Of a stretch of DNA of 64,000 nucleotides, positions 33,705-42,336 are shown piece after piece; positions within the stretch are counted from its first letter, which is position 1; every line of letters begins with the position of its first letter. The stretch covers positions 1 to 64,000 of the forward strand of contig CAYMOV010000002.1 of assembly GCA_964392085.1 (NCBI GenBank), given 5' to 3'. Source of the DNA: CAYMOV01 sp964392085. GTDB lineage: Bacteria > Oederibacteriota > Muellerivitia > Muellerivitales > Muellerivitaceae. Made by a program: the position numbers and the translations under genes. The notes below the pieces were generated by a model. It made no database searches, had not been told where the DNA came from, and saw only the letters and a program-made list of their open reading frames with translations.

Positions 33705-35489
33705 TTGGAAACCGAAACCAACAACGAACCCCTAGAGTCTATGGAAGCCCTCGGAGAGGGCGAGATGTCCATGGCGGAGCTTTTAGCCCAATCCACCGAC
33801 CCCTCGGTCGGGAAATTGGTGAAGGGACTGGTCGTCAAGATCGACGAGGAGCAGGTCATCGTCGACATCGGCTTCAAGTCCGAGGGTTGCATCGCCAAGT
33901 CCGAGCTCCTCGACATCGAGGGCAAGCTGACCGTGAAGGTCGGCGACGAGCTGGAGGCCGCCATCGAGCGGATGCGCGGGCCCAACGGCCTCGTCCGCCT
34001 GTCCAAGCGCAACGTGGACAAGGGCCGCATCTGGGAGACCCTGGAAGCCGCCCTTAAGAACAACGAGCCCATTAAGGGCCGGGTCACCCGCAAGGTGAAG
34101 GGGGGCCTTCGGGTCGACATCGGCCAGATGGAAGGCTTCCTCCCGGCCAGCCAGGCCGCCCTGGAGAAGAACCCCAACCTCGACCCCCTGGTCGAACAGC
34201 TGTTGGAGTTCCGAATCCTGTCCCTGGAGCGCGCCCGCAACAACGTGGTGCTGTCGCGCCGCGCGGTGCTCGAGGGCGAGCGCAACGTCAAGAGGCAGGA
34301 ACAGCTCGATAAGATCCAACCCGGCGACCTGATCGAGGGCAAGGTCAAGAACATCACGAACTACGGCGCCTTCCTCGACTTGGGCGGCGTGGACGGCCTG
34401 CTGCACATCGCCGACGTGGCCTGGGTGCGGGTGTCCAAGGTGGAGGAACACCTGCAGGTGGGACAATCGCTCCAGGTCATGGTCCTGCAGGTGGACCGCG
34501 AGAAGGGCAAGATCTCCCTGGGCCTCAAACAGATGACCCCGGACCCCTGGTCCCTGGCCCAAGGCAAGTACGTGGTGGGCCAGCAGGTCGAGGTCACCCC
34601 GATCCATTTCGTGGACTACGGCGCCTTCCTTTCCACCGAGGACGGCCTGGAGGGCTTCTGCCACATTTCCGAGGTGTCCTGGTCGAAGAAGGTGAAGCAC
34701 CCGACCCACGCCCTCAAGATCGGGCAGAAGGTCACCGCCGAGGTGCTGGAGATCGACTTCGAAAAGCACAAGATCAGCTTCAGCGTGAAGAAGACCACCA
34801 AGAGCCCCTGGGAGGGCGCCGTGGAGCGCTATCCCGTGGGCGACACCGTAAAGGCCCGGGTCACCAGCCTGGCCGACTTCGGCGCATTCCTGGAACTGGA
34901 GGACGGCCTCGAGGGGCTGCTGCACGCCTCGGACATCACCTGGGACAAGGCCCAAAAGACCCCACAGAAGAACCTCAAGTCGGGCCAGGAACTCTCGGTC
35001 CGCATCCTGGCGGTGGACCCCGCCAAGAAGCGCATCTCGCTCGGCCTGAAGCAGGTCGAGGGGGACCCTTGGGATAAGGTGGAGGAGAAGTTCCCGGTGG
35101 GCGCCAAGCTCTCCGGCTCCATCACCCGCATCGCCGACTTCGGGGTCTTCCTGGAGTTGGACAAGAACGTCGAGGGCCTCTTGCACCGCCAGGAGATGGC
35201 GGCGCCGCCCCCCAAGAAGCTCGAGGACATCTTCAAGATCGGGGACGTCCTGGAGACCCAAGTCATCGCCCTGGACGCCAAGAAACGCCGCCTGTCGCTG
35301 AGCCAGAAGGCCCTGCACCAGAAGGCCGCCCCCGCGGCCGCCGGCGCAGCCGCCGGTTCCACCCCCACGGAGGCCAAGCCCGAGCTGGACCTGGAGTCGG
35401 TCGAGAAGAAGACCGGTTCCTTCCTCAAGGCATGGGGCAAGTTGGTCAAGCGGGTCAAGAAGTCCGAGGACGAGGACGATGACGAATGA
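33705..35489 (+). CDS. rpsA: 30S ribosomal protein S1
   Basis: From the preferred TTG at 33705 (AGGAAAGG 11 bases upstream) the protein has 594 residues; an ATG at 33741 is the main alternative. Six S1 RNA-binding repeats can be followed. The clearest begin near residues 208 (GDLIEGKVKNITNYGAFLDL), 291, 380 and 466, each with the GLLHxSD-like turn. A Lys/Asp/Glu-rich tail ends the protein. S1 helps load mRNA onto the ribosome. The sequence from 33564 to 33704 is also open but does not look like protein. Confidence 0.93.
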   Translation: METETNNEPLESMEALGEGEMSMAELLAQSTDPSVGKLVKGLVVKIDEEQVIVDIGFKSEGCIAKSELLDIEGKLTVKVGDELEAAIERMRGPNGLVRLSKRNVDKGRIWETLEAALKNNEPIKGRVTRKVKGGLRVDIGQMEGFLPASQAALEKNPNLDPLVEQLLEFRILSLERARNNVVLSRRAVLEGERNVKRQEQLDKIQPGDLIEGKVKNITNYGAFLDLGGVDGLLHIADVAWVRVSKVEEHLQVGQSLQVMVLQVDREKGKISLGLKQMTPDPWSLAQGKYVVGQQVEVTPIHFVDYGAFLSTEDGLEGFCHISEVSWSKKVKHPTHALKIGQKVTAEVLEIDFEKHKISFSVKKTTKSPWEGAVERYPVGDTVKARVTSLADFGAFLELEDGLEGLLHASDITWDKAQKTPQKNLKSGQELSVRILAVDPAKKRISLGLKQVEGDPWDKVEEKFPVGAKLSGSITRIADFGVFLELDKNVEGLLHRQEMAAPPPKKLEDIFKIGDVLETQVIALDAKKRRLSLSQKALHQKAAPAAAGAAAGSTPTEAKPELDLESVEKKTGSFLKAWGKLVKRVKKSEDEDDDE

Positions 35490-35503
35490 TCCGGTCGTAA
35501 ACG

Positions 35504-35537
35504 AAGCCCGGTCCCCACTGGGGCCGGGCTTTTTCGT
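35504..35537 (+). terminator. Rho-independent terminator after rpsA
   Basis: AAGCCCGGTCCCC, an ACTG loop region and GGGGCCGGGCTT form a near-perfect stem with one bulge, followed by TTTTTCGTTTT. It closes the cmk-rpsA region. Confidence 0.9.
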
Positions 35538-35636
35538 TTTGGGATGTGGAACGGCAAATCGGCGATCGTCGAATGAGGACCTGACAAGGACGATTGGGTT
35601 TCGAGTCAACGCAGGAAATACCCTGGGGGCGGTCCA

Positions 35637-37016
35637 GTGGCGAACCATCGCCTGATCGTGTTGAGGCTTTTCGTCTTGTCCCTTCTCCTGGCCCTTCCGA
35701 TGCTTGGGGGGCGAACCCGTATCCAACCGCTTTTGTTGGGCCTAGGTGGTTGCTCAAAACCCGCATCTTCCGCCGGGACTTACGCGCCGGGCGCGTTGGC
35801 CAGCCACTGGACCCCGACCCCCGCCCCGTCCCCGACGGCCACGCCCGTCGCCACCCCGACGGTTACCACGACCCCTACGCCGAATCCCTGCGCCTTCCCC
35901 TACGGCATTGACGTCCTCGGCCGGGTGGACGGGAAGGAGGCCGGGGCGTTTGAATCGCCTTTGGACCTATCCCGTCCCGCGACGATCCAAGCCATCCACT
36001 GCTACTCATCACGGGCCGAGACGGTCACGGCGGGCCTTTACGATTCCACCAATACCCTTGTGAGATCCGCCAGGTTGGTTTCGCGGGGTGCCGGGTGGTA
36101 CACCGCGGATTTCCCCGTCACGCTGGGGCCCACCCGGTATTACCTGGGAAGATTTGGGACGGATGGGGGCCCCCGATTGTCCGACGAGGCGGGCATCGGC
36201 TGTTCCTTCGCCGATACGGGGAACCTGCCCGAACGGTTCATCCCGACGGGTTCCTACGTCACTTTGGGGCTGCCCGTTTATTTGACGGGATGCAGGCCCC
36301 TGACGTTGTCGGGGAACCTGATCGGCATCGGGGACTCCATCCAGGAAGGGGTCGGGGCCTCGTCCATCGAGAGCTCCTATTTCAGGCGGTTCGGGTCGTG
36401 GTTGGCCGCCCAATATGGGCCGGTCACCGCCGTCAACCTGGCGATCTCGGGGGTCAACTCGAAATGCGTGAGCGTCAATATCGACGTCCAGATGAAGGGC
36501 CGGGAGGTCGCGCTCTGCGTCCTGGAGGGCGGCGCCAAGAATTTCGAGAACCCCGGGCAACCGGGGATCTCCGATTGCGGGGGGGTGTCCCGGGCGGTGG
36601 GCTACACCAACGCGCTCATCTATGGGAATGACATGAGGCACGCCATCGACGTGGTCAAACGCCACCTTCTTCCCGGGGGGATGGTGCTCGTCATGAACAA
36701 CTACGAGAACGACGAATTCATCGAGCTGGTCCGACCCGGCTGGGACGATTACCCCGCCATCCTGCGGGCCTACAACCGGGCCTTGGCGAAGGTGGCCGCG
36801 GACACCGGCGTGAGGCTGGTCGACGTCTACACCTTGTTCAAGGACCACCCTTCCTATAGGAAAATGCCCGATCTGCACCCGAGCGACGCCGGCCACGCGG
36901 CCATCGCTGAACTGCTCAAGGAGTGCGTCGAAGCGCCCGGGCCTTCCGCCCCGGCGGCTTCGCCGAACGGCCCGCTCGCTCCGATCCCCACACCGGCCCC
37001 ATCGGCCCAGCGGTGA
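35637..37016 (+). CDS. Lipoprotein with Thr/Pro linker and SGNH-hydrolase domain
   Basis: The 459-residue protein has a long signal with a plausible lipobox LGGC (Cys39), a Thr/Pro linker (about residues 57-86) and a beta-rich domain up to about residue 225. An SGNH/GDSL hydrolase domain follows. Ser234 lies in GIGDSIQEG and the Asp412/His414 pair in DLHPSDAGH. The oxyanion Asn is probably the one in GGAKNFEN, and YTLFKDHPSY precedes the last block. The enzyme should cleave an ester, perhaps deacetylating a cell-surface glycan, but the substrate is unknown. The GTG start follows an 85-base gap after the rpsA terminator. Confidence 0.82.
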   Translation: MANHRLIVLRLFVLSLLLALPMLGGRTRIQPLLLGLGGCSKPASSAGTYAPGALASHWTPTPAPSPTATPVATPTVTTTPTPNPCAFPYGIDVLGRVDGKEAGAFESPLDLSRPATIQAIHCYSSRAETVTAGLYDSTNTLVRSARLVSRGAGWYTADFPVTLGPTRYYLGRFGTDGGPRLSDEAGIGCSFADTGNLPERFIPTGSYVTLGLPVYLTGCRPLTLSGNLIGIGDSIQEGVGASSIESSYFRRFGSWLAAQYGPVTAVNLAISGVNSKCVSVNIDVQMKGREVALCVLEGGAKNFENPGQPGISDCGGVSRAVGYTNALIYGNDMRHAIDVVKRHLLPGGMVLVMNNYENDEFIELVRPGWDDYPAILRAYNRALAKVAADTGVRLVDVYTLFKDHPSYRKMPDLHPSDAGHAAIAELLKECVEAPGPSAPAASPNGPLAPIPTPAPSAQR

Positions 37017-37291
37017 GGACGGCCTGGGTCTTTAGGTCATCGTTGCATGGGGCCGGCATGACTTCTTTTATCCTCAAAGACAAGCCTTAACACTGGGCCC
37101 GGCTTTTCATTTAAGCTTAAAACAAGCCATAACCCGTCCCTGATAACGAACTGCTTGTTGGACTAGCGACATTGGAATAACATGGCTGGCAATTAGCTGG
37201 TGTTTGAAGGATTGGGCTTCAGGCGTACGTTCGCCGAATGGAATCTTGATCCGTAAGCATTACATTCTGCAGGCAAAAAGGTCTAGGACGA
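37017..37291. other. Gap upstream of the large Thr-rich protein
   Basis: These 275 bases are AT-richer than the surroundings and include TTTAAGCTTAAA near 37111, resembling the core of the palindromes in the aromatic cluster. I see no gene, terminator or clear promoter. Confidence 0.45.
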
Positions 37292-40200
37292 ATGGGTATC
37301 CATCCGGGTGGTTTCACCAAACTGTTTCGGTTAATGATGGCTTTCATGGTTTGCGTGGTCCTCTCGGCACAGGTCGTCCATTGTTTTGCACAGGGAAGGC
37401 CCCCTTCCAACACTCCCACGCCTTCTATGGACCCCTCGACCGGGCCGTCGAATCTCACCTTAACTTCAGTAGGTACCCGGGTGATTCTATCTTGGGACCC
37501 GCCGACGAATGGTTTATTGACCCAGCCGGATGGGTATCGTTTGTGGCGTGCCGTCCTTCCGGGGGAAGCCTATAACACGATTGATGGGATATCCTCCAAC
37601 GCCGCGACGGCTTCCAGTCCGACAGCCCAGGACTCACCGGGATACGGGACTTGGTTCTATAAGGTGGAGGCCTATCACGCCACGGCCTCGGGGAATTATT
37701 CCCAGTTCTCGAACGTGGTGGGAGTGAACATGGGTCAACATATGACCCCGACTCCCACGGCCGCCTCTGGGTTGGCTTATTCGCTGGTCCAACCCTTGTT
37801 GGCGAACACCAGCACCTTTACCCGGACTCCGACGAGGACCTTCACGCCGACCGTCAATAGGACCGGCACGGCAACCTTCACGCGCACGAAGACAAACACC
37901 CCGACCATCACCCGAACCGGCACTTTCACCTTCACACCGACGAAGACGGGGACGCCTACCGTCACCCGAACCGGTACTGCAACTTTCACCCTCACGAAGA
38001 CGTTTTCCCCGACGATCACCCGAACCGGAACATTCACCTTCACACCGACGAAGACCGCCACGGTCACCTTCACCCCGACCAAAACCAATACCCCCACCCT
38101 CAACCGCACCGGAACGCCTACCCCGACCCCGACGAGGACCGGCACCCGGACCAATACTCCCACGCGGACATCGACCAAAACCTTCACTCCCAGCTTTACC
38201 CCAACGCGAACATTCACATCCACCTCAACCAAGACCTTTACATCCACCTGGACGAGTACCCCGACCCCGTCTTATTCCCCGACGCCGACTTCGACCCCCA
38301 CCTTTACTTGGACTTGGACCTACACTCCGTCGGCCACGTTCAGCGCCACCTCGACGACGACTAGGACAGACACCTCGACCATGACCTTTACCTATACACC
38401 GACCCCGAGCGAAACATTCACACCTACCGACACTTTCACCTTTACTTCAACATTTACCCTTACCGACACTTTTTCCCCAACGGATACGCCCACCTCTACG
38501 CCGACTTCCACCTGCACAGATACCCCCACTTCAAGTGATACCTTTACCCCGACCTGGACCGATTCGGCGACTCCAACAGGGACCGACACTTTCACTTCGA
38601 CCTTTTCCTTCACACCGACACCGACCGACACGAATACGGCATCCCCCACCGATACAACTACGAATACCTTCACAGCCACTCCTACTTGGACCATCACGGA
38701 TACCCCTACCTTAACCGCAACCTCCACATGGACAGGAACCGATACGGACACCTTCACGCCTGTCGACACGAGCACGAATACAACAACTCCGACCATTGCC
38801 TCTACAGCCACAGTGACCCCAACCCGTACCGCAACGGCGACCAACACCCCCTCGAATACTATGACCTTGACCCTAACGCCCTCCAATACTCCAGCGGCTT
38901 TACCGCCCGGAACGAATTTTGTCGGCAACCAGGCCCCGGTGGATGGTTATGACGACTTCCTGATGATGTCCCCGACGAGCCAAGGTAGTGTGCGCTTTAC
39001 TTCGAGGCAAAGCGGGACCTTGACGTTTGTCATGGTTTACTTCAGCCAAGCGACGGGATCCCCGTTTTATTACGCGGAAATCCAGGGAGATAACGCCGGT
39101 GTTCCGAATGGAATTGTTTTAGGTTCCTCTTCGACCTACCTCCTCGGCAGTAACCAATGGATCATGTTGATGTTCGGCTCTACGCATTTGACGGCTGGTA
39201 CGGTGTACCACTTGGTCATGCGTGCCGGGACGGTCGACCCCTCGAACTACGCGACTTGGCGGATCGGGACGAGCCCCGGGCATCATTTATTCCCCTATGA
39301 CCAAGTCGCGGATCCAAACCAAGGGACCGCAAAGAATCTTGGTGCTGGGTGGGTGGCCTCGTCGGAACAGCCTGTGTTCGACCTTGTGTTTGGAGCATAT
39401 CCATATTCTTTTGACGGAAATCCATATTCAGTGGGGACCGAATACCAGGTGAACTCCGGTTCATTCTTGGGGGAACGGTTCGTGGTGGCAGCGGCGCCTC
39501 TGACACTGCAAGGGGTGGGTGCTTATGTGAAGAAGGTGGGGTCGCCCACGGCGGATCTCAATTGGCAGATTAAATCGGAATCCAATGGGGCTACTGTGGC
39601 TTCAGGGACTCTAGTTAATGCGGGAGCGGCCCCGGGTACCTACCAATGGGTTGATGCGTCGGCGTCCGTGACGCTGGGAACCGGAATTTACCGATTTGTT
39701 TTATTGTCGGGAACGGCGCCCGGTTCGGATTATCGGTGGATATCTGGAAATATCGGCGGTGGCGGTGGATTCGGATCAACCCCATTAACCTATGGTGGTG
39801 AGACTGCTAGGGCCGGTCAGTCGTTTGACGGCATCAACTGGTCTGATTTTACGAGTGGCCAGGGATATAACGACGACTTCGCTTTCAGGCTCTTGCAGTC
39901 GACGGTTGCCGTGACCCCGACACCCACCCCGACGGCGTTGCCGCCCGGGATGGATTTCGTGGGGAACCAGGCGCCTGTGGACGGATATGACGAGTTTCCC
40001 ATGATGAACCAGGCCTACCAGGGAAGCATTCGCTTCACGGCCAGGCGAACGGATGCGTTGAATATTGTCTGGCTGTATTTCAGCCAGTCAACGGGCGGCC
40101 AATATGTCGTGGAAATCCAGGCGGACAACGCCGGTGTTCCAAGTGGGACGGCGCTGGCAAGGTCAGTGACTTTTTACGGAAATTACGGATGGACAATGGC

Positions 40201-41836
40201 GAGTTTCTCGCCCATGCCGAACCTGACTGCCGAGTCGGTGTACCACCTGGTTTTGAAAGCGAGTTCGGTCAATGCGACCAGCTACGCGACGTGGCGGCTG
40301 GGGTCGAGTCCGGGACACCATTTGTATCCCTATGATCAGGTTTTGGATCCAAACCAAGCAACCTTGAAAAACGTAGGAGTGGGGTGGGCAACCTCGGTGG
40401 ATCAGCCAATTTTCGCTTTAACGTATGGCGTATACCCGAATTTCAACTATGACGGAAACCCCTATGGAATCGGGACTGAATACCGGGTGAATGCCAGTTC
40501 ATACTTGGGGGAGAGGTTCGTAGTGGCTGCGGCGCCGCTGACCCTGCAAGGGGTGGGTGCTTATGTGAAGAAGGTGGGAGTCCCGACTGCGGATCTACAG
40601 TGGCAGATTCAGAGGGAGTCAGACGGGACAACGGTTGTCTCGGGGACACTGGTCACGGCGGGCTCCGCGCCTGGGGCGTACCAGTGGGTGGATGCACCTA
40701 CGACCGGGATCGTGCCAACCGGTGTATACCGGTTCGTCTTGTTGTCGGGTACCAATCCCGGAACTGATTACCGGTGGATTTCTGGAGGGGGAGAAGCTCT
40801 GCCGGGCGCATCCTCGATGACGTATGACGGGGATCGCGGGCGAGCCGTGACGTCGGCGACAGGGACCAATTGGATGAACATCAGCTATCTCGGATACACC
40901 AACGACGACTTCGCGTTCCGCATCCTACGGTCGACGGTTGCCGCGACCCCGACTGACACCCCGACATTTACCGCCACACCGAGTATAACTCCGACCCTAG
41001 ATCCAACTGATACCCCCTTCTTGACATCGACGCAGACCCCTACCGCTACCACGACTATTGATTTGAACCAAACCCCAAGTTTTACCGCGACCGCTGAATT
41101 GACCGATACGCCAACCATTATTCCCCCCCTTACCTCGACTGACACGGCGACATCGACCATCCAATTAACGGTGACCTCCACTGAAACGCCAACAATGCAA
41201 AATACATACACGGAAACACCCACTTATACCGCCACACCCACCACCACCCCGCATACTTCTCCTACAAGCGCCATGACTCCACCACCGGGTGTTTATTGGG
41301 ATTTGGCGGAATTCGGGAGATATCGACAAGCCGGCATAACACTCATATTCACTAATTTGCAGATATCCGCCAACAGAAGGCCGGATCCCACTGCGAGCGT
41401 GACCCTGACAACCCCCTTGGGGCCTGTGCCACTGGTTAACTTCATGAATACAGACACCTATTCTCATTTTTCTCCCTCGGGGGGTGTGTCTTATATACCA
41501 GGCGGAACCTACATTCTCACAACCGTTACGTCGGCGGGCACCGCCGCCGCCACGTTGGTCGCACCCGGTGGAAATATTGTGATCACGCCGGATGGGAAGT
41601 CGGCCACATGGGATGTTGAAGGGAATGAGGATTATTTATTCGACAACCAATTTGCTTCCTACAACGTCACGTCAGATATCGATTCGCCCTACAGCATTCC
41701 TGATTTGGCCTATCCAGCCGCAGGGACCTATAATGTGTCGTTGTATTCACAAAACACGACCTATAACGTGAGCGGGGTTAGTGTGCCATGCCGTTTCACC
41801 ATTAAAGATTCGCTTACGGTGCCAGTCGTTAAATAA
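37292..41836 (+). CDS. Giant exported surface protein with (X-Thr)n stalk and duplicated domain
   Basis: A 1514-residue exported protein. After a signal peptide (FMVCVVLSAQVVHCFA), residues about 50-150 look like a fibronectin type III domain (TGPSNLTLTSVGTRVILSWD). Residues about 165-535 are a stalk with Thr at nearly every second position; its first half carries only Arg/Lys charges and its second half almost only Asp/Glu. Two copies of a roughly 346-residue domain follow (from about 535 and 883), each opening with NFVGNQAPVDGYD or DFVGNQAPVDGYD. A second Thr-rich linker (about 1218-1330) leads to a C-terminal domain of unknown family. The role is probably adhesive or in surface display. 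Third-position bases are AT-richer than in neighbouring genes. Confidence 0.8.
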   Translation: MGIHPGGFTKLFRLMMAFMVCVVLSAQVVHCFAQGRPPSNTPTPSMDPSTGPSNLTLTSVGTRVILSWDPPTNGLLTQPDGYRLWRAVLPGEAYNTIDGISSNAATASSPTAQDSPGYGTWFYKVEAYHATASGNYSQFSNVVGVNMGQHMTPTPTAASGLAYSLVQPLLANTSTFTRTPTRTFTPTVNRTGTATFTRTKTNTPTITRTGTFTFTPTKTGTPTVTRTGTATFTLTKTFSPTITRTGTFTFTPTKTATVTFTPTKTNTPTLNRTGTPTPTPTRTGTRTNTPTRTSTKTFTPSFTPTRTFTSTSTKTFTSTWTSTPTPSYSPTPTSTPTFTWTWTYTPSATFSATSTTTRTDTSTMTFTYTPTPSETFTPTDTFTFTSTFTLTDTFSPTDTPTSTPTSTCTDTPTSSDTFTPTWTDSATPTGTDTFTSTFSFTPTPTDTNTASPTDTTTNTFTATPTWTITDTPTLTATSTWTGTDTDTFTPVDTSTNTTTPTIASTATVTPTRTATATNTPSNTMTLTLTPSNTPAALPPGTNFVGNQAPVDGYDDFLMMSPTSQGSVRFTSRQSGTLTFVMVYFSQATGSPFYYAEIQGDNAGVPNGIVLGSSSTYLLGSNQWIMLMFGSTHLTAGTVYHLVMRAGTVDPSNYATWRIGTSPGHHLFPYDQVADPNQGTAKNLGAGWVASSEQPVFDLVFGAYPYSFDGNPYSVGTEYQVNSGSFLGERFVVAAAPLTLQGVGAYVKKVGSPTADLNWQIKSESNGATVASGTLVNAGAAPGTYQWVDASASVTLGTGIYRFVLLSGTAPGSDYRWISGNIGGGGGFGSTPLTYGGETARAGQSFDGINWSDFTSGQGYNDDFAFRLLQSTVAVTPTPTPTALPPGMDFVGNQAPVDGYDEFPMMNQAYQGSIRFTARRTDALNIVWLYFSQSTGGQYVVEIQADNAGVPSGTALARSVTFYGNYGWTMASFSPMPNLTAESVYHLVLKASSVNATSYATWRLGSSPGHHLYPYDQVLDPNQATLKNVGVGWATSVDQPIFALTYGVYPNFNYDGNPYGIGTEYRVNASSYLGERFVVAAAPLTLQGVGAYVKKVGVPTADLQWQIQRESDGTTVVSGTLVTAGSAPGAYQWVDAPTTGIVPTGVYRFVLLSGTNPGTDYRWISGGGEALPGASSMTYDGDRGRAVTSATGTNWMNISYLGYTNDDFAFRILRSTVAATPTDTPTFTATPSITPTLDPTDTPFLTSTQTPTATTTIDLNQTPSFTATAELTDTPTIIPPLTSTDTATSTIQLTVTSTETPTMQNTYTETPTYTATPTTTPHTSPTSAMTPPPGVYWDLAEFGRYRQAGITLIFTNLQISANRRPDPTASVTLTTPLGPVPLVNFMNTDTYSHFSPSGGVSYIPGGTYILTTVTSAGTAAATLVAPGGNIVITPDGKSATWDVEGNEDYLFDNQFASYNVTSDIDSPYSIPDLAYPAAGTYNVSLYSQNTTYNVSGVSVPCRFTIKDSLTVPVVK
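37857..38075 (+). repeat. 54-base minisatellite inside the stalk coding region
   Basis: The word CCCGAACCGG recurs at 37911, 37965 and 38019, exactly 54 bases apart, with a diverged copy at 37857. Each unit codes for an 18-residue period such as TITRTGTFTFTPTKTGTP. The rest of the stalk to about 38890 keeps the Thr alternation but loses the exact period. Confidence 0.8.
38896..40935 (+). repeat. Tandem duplication of a ~1.04-kb coding module
   Basis: Two modules within the giant surface protein align at an offset of 1038 bases. For example TTGGGGGAACGGTTCG at 39467 matches TTGGGGGAGAGGTTCG at 40505. Both are followed by the same GCAAGGGGTGGGTGCTTATG stretch. Parts are nearly identical and others diverged. 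Confidence 0.85.
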
Positions 41837-42336
41837 ACCTACGATTTCCTTTGGGGCCAAAATGCCCCGATGCCAATTTCGTTGGAACTTTCGTCGTGCC
41901 ATCTGCGATTTTTTTCGGTGACTGAAATTTGAACGACTTCCAAAATTCGATTTCCCCGATATTCAACTATCTGGATCCCAATGCGGAAATGCCCAAGGCT
42001 CCTCATTCCTTGTCCTTTAAATTGAAAAAGCCTGAAATGTTCTGCTGGTTATGGCGTGACTGATTACTGCGTCCCTGGAATCATTGAGGGTGTTTTGTAA
42101 TAACCGAATGAATTTACGGCGGGTCATAGGTGGACTCCGATGGGGTTGGGATTTTAAGCAATGGCTATTGTTCAAGGAGACCCCTGGGGCCCATAGGGGC
42201 TGGAACAGTGGGGCCGGGCAGGGGTCCTAGGGGGTGGAGCGGGGCCTCATTCCAGGCGCTTTCTGCTTCTAGGGGGCCCCAAGGGTGGGTATACTGGCCC
42301 ACGAAACCACCATCCTTGGGGGCGCAAAGACCCATC
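41837..42336. other. Gene-free gap upstream of the TPR/TonB cluster
   Basis: The 500-base gap is AT-rich in its first half. In its second half it is very G-rich on the + strand, with a G-quadruplex-type motif at 42210-42244. GGGGCCAAAATGCCCC near 41862 is a small hairpin. TATACT at 42290-42295 could be a -10, without a good -35. An open frame crosses the second half but does not look like protein. Confidence 0.5.

Noticed and set aside
33783..35726. Minus-strand open frame opposite rpsA
   Set aside because: It mirrors the repeated S1 domains, so its apparent repeats are a by-product of the plus-strand coding sequence.
37790..38895. Possible CRISPR or non-coding satellite array
   Set aside because: The repeats are in frame, vary at third positions while keeping Thr alternation, and have no spacers of constant size. 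They belong to the surface-protein coding sequence.
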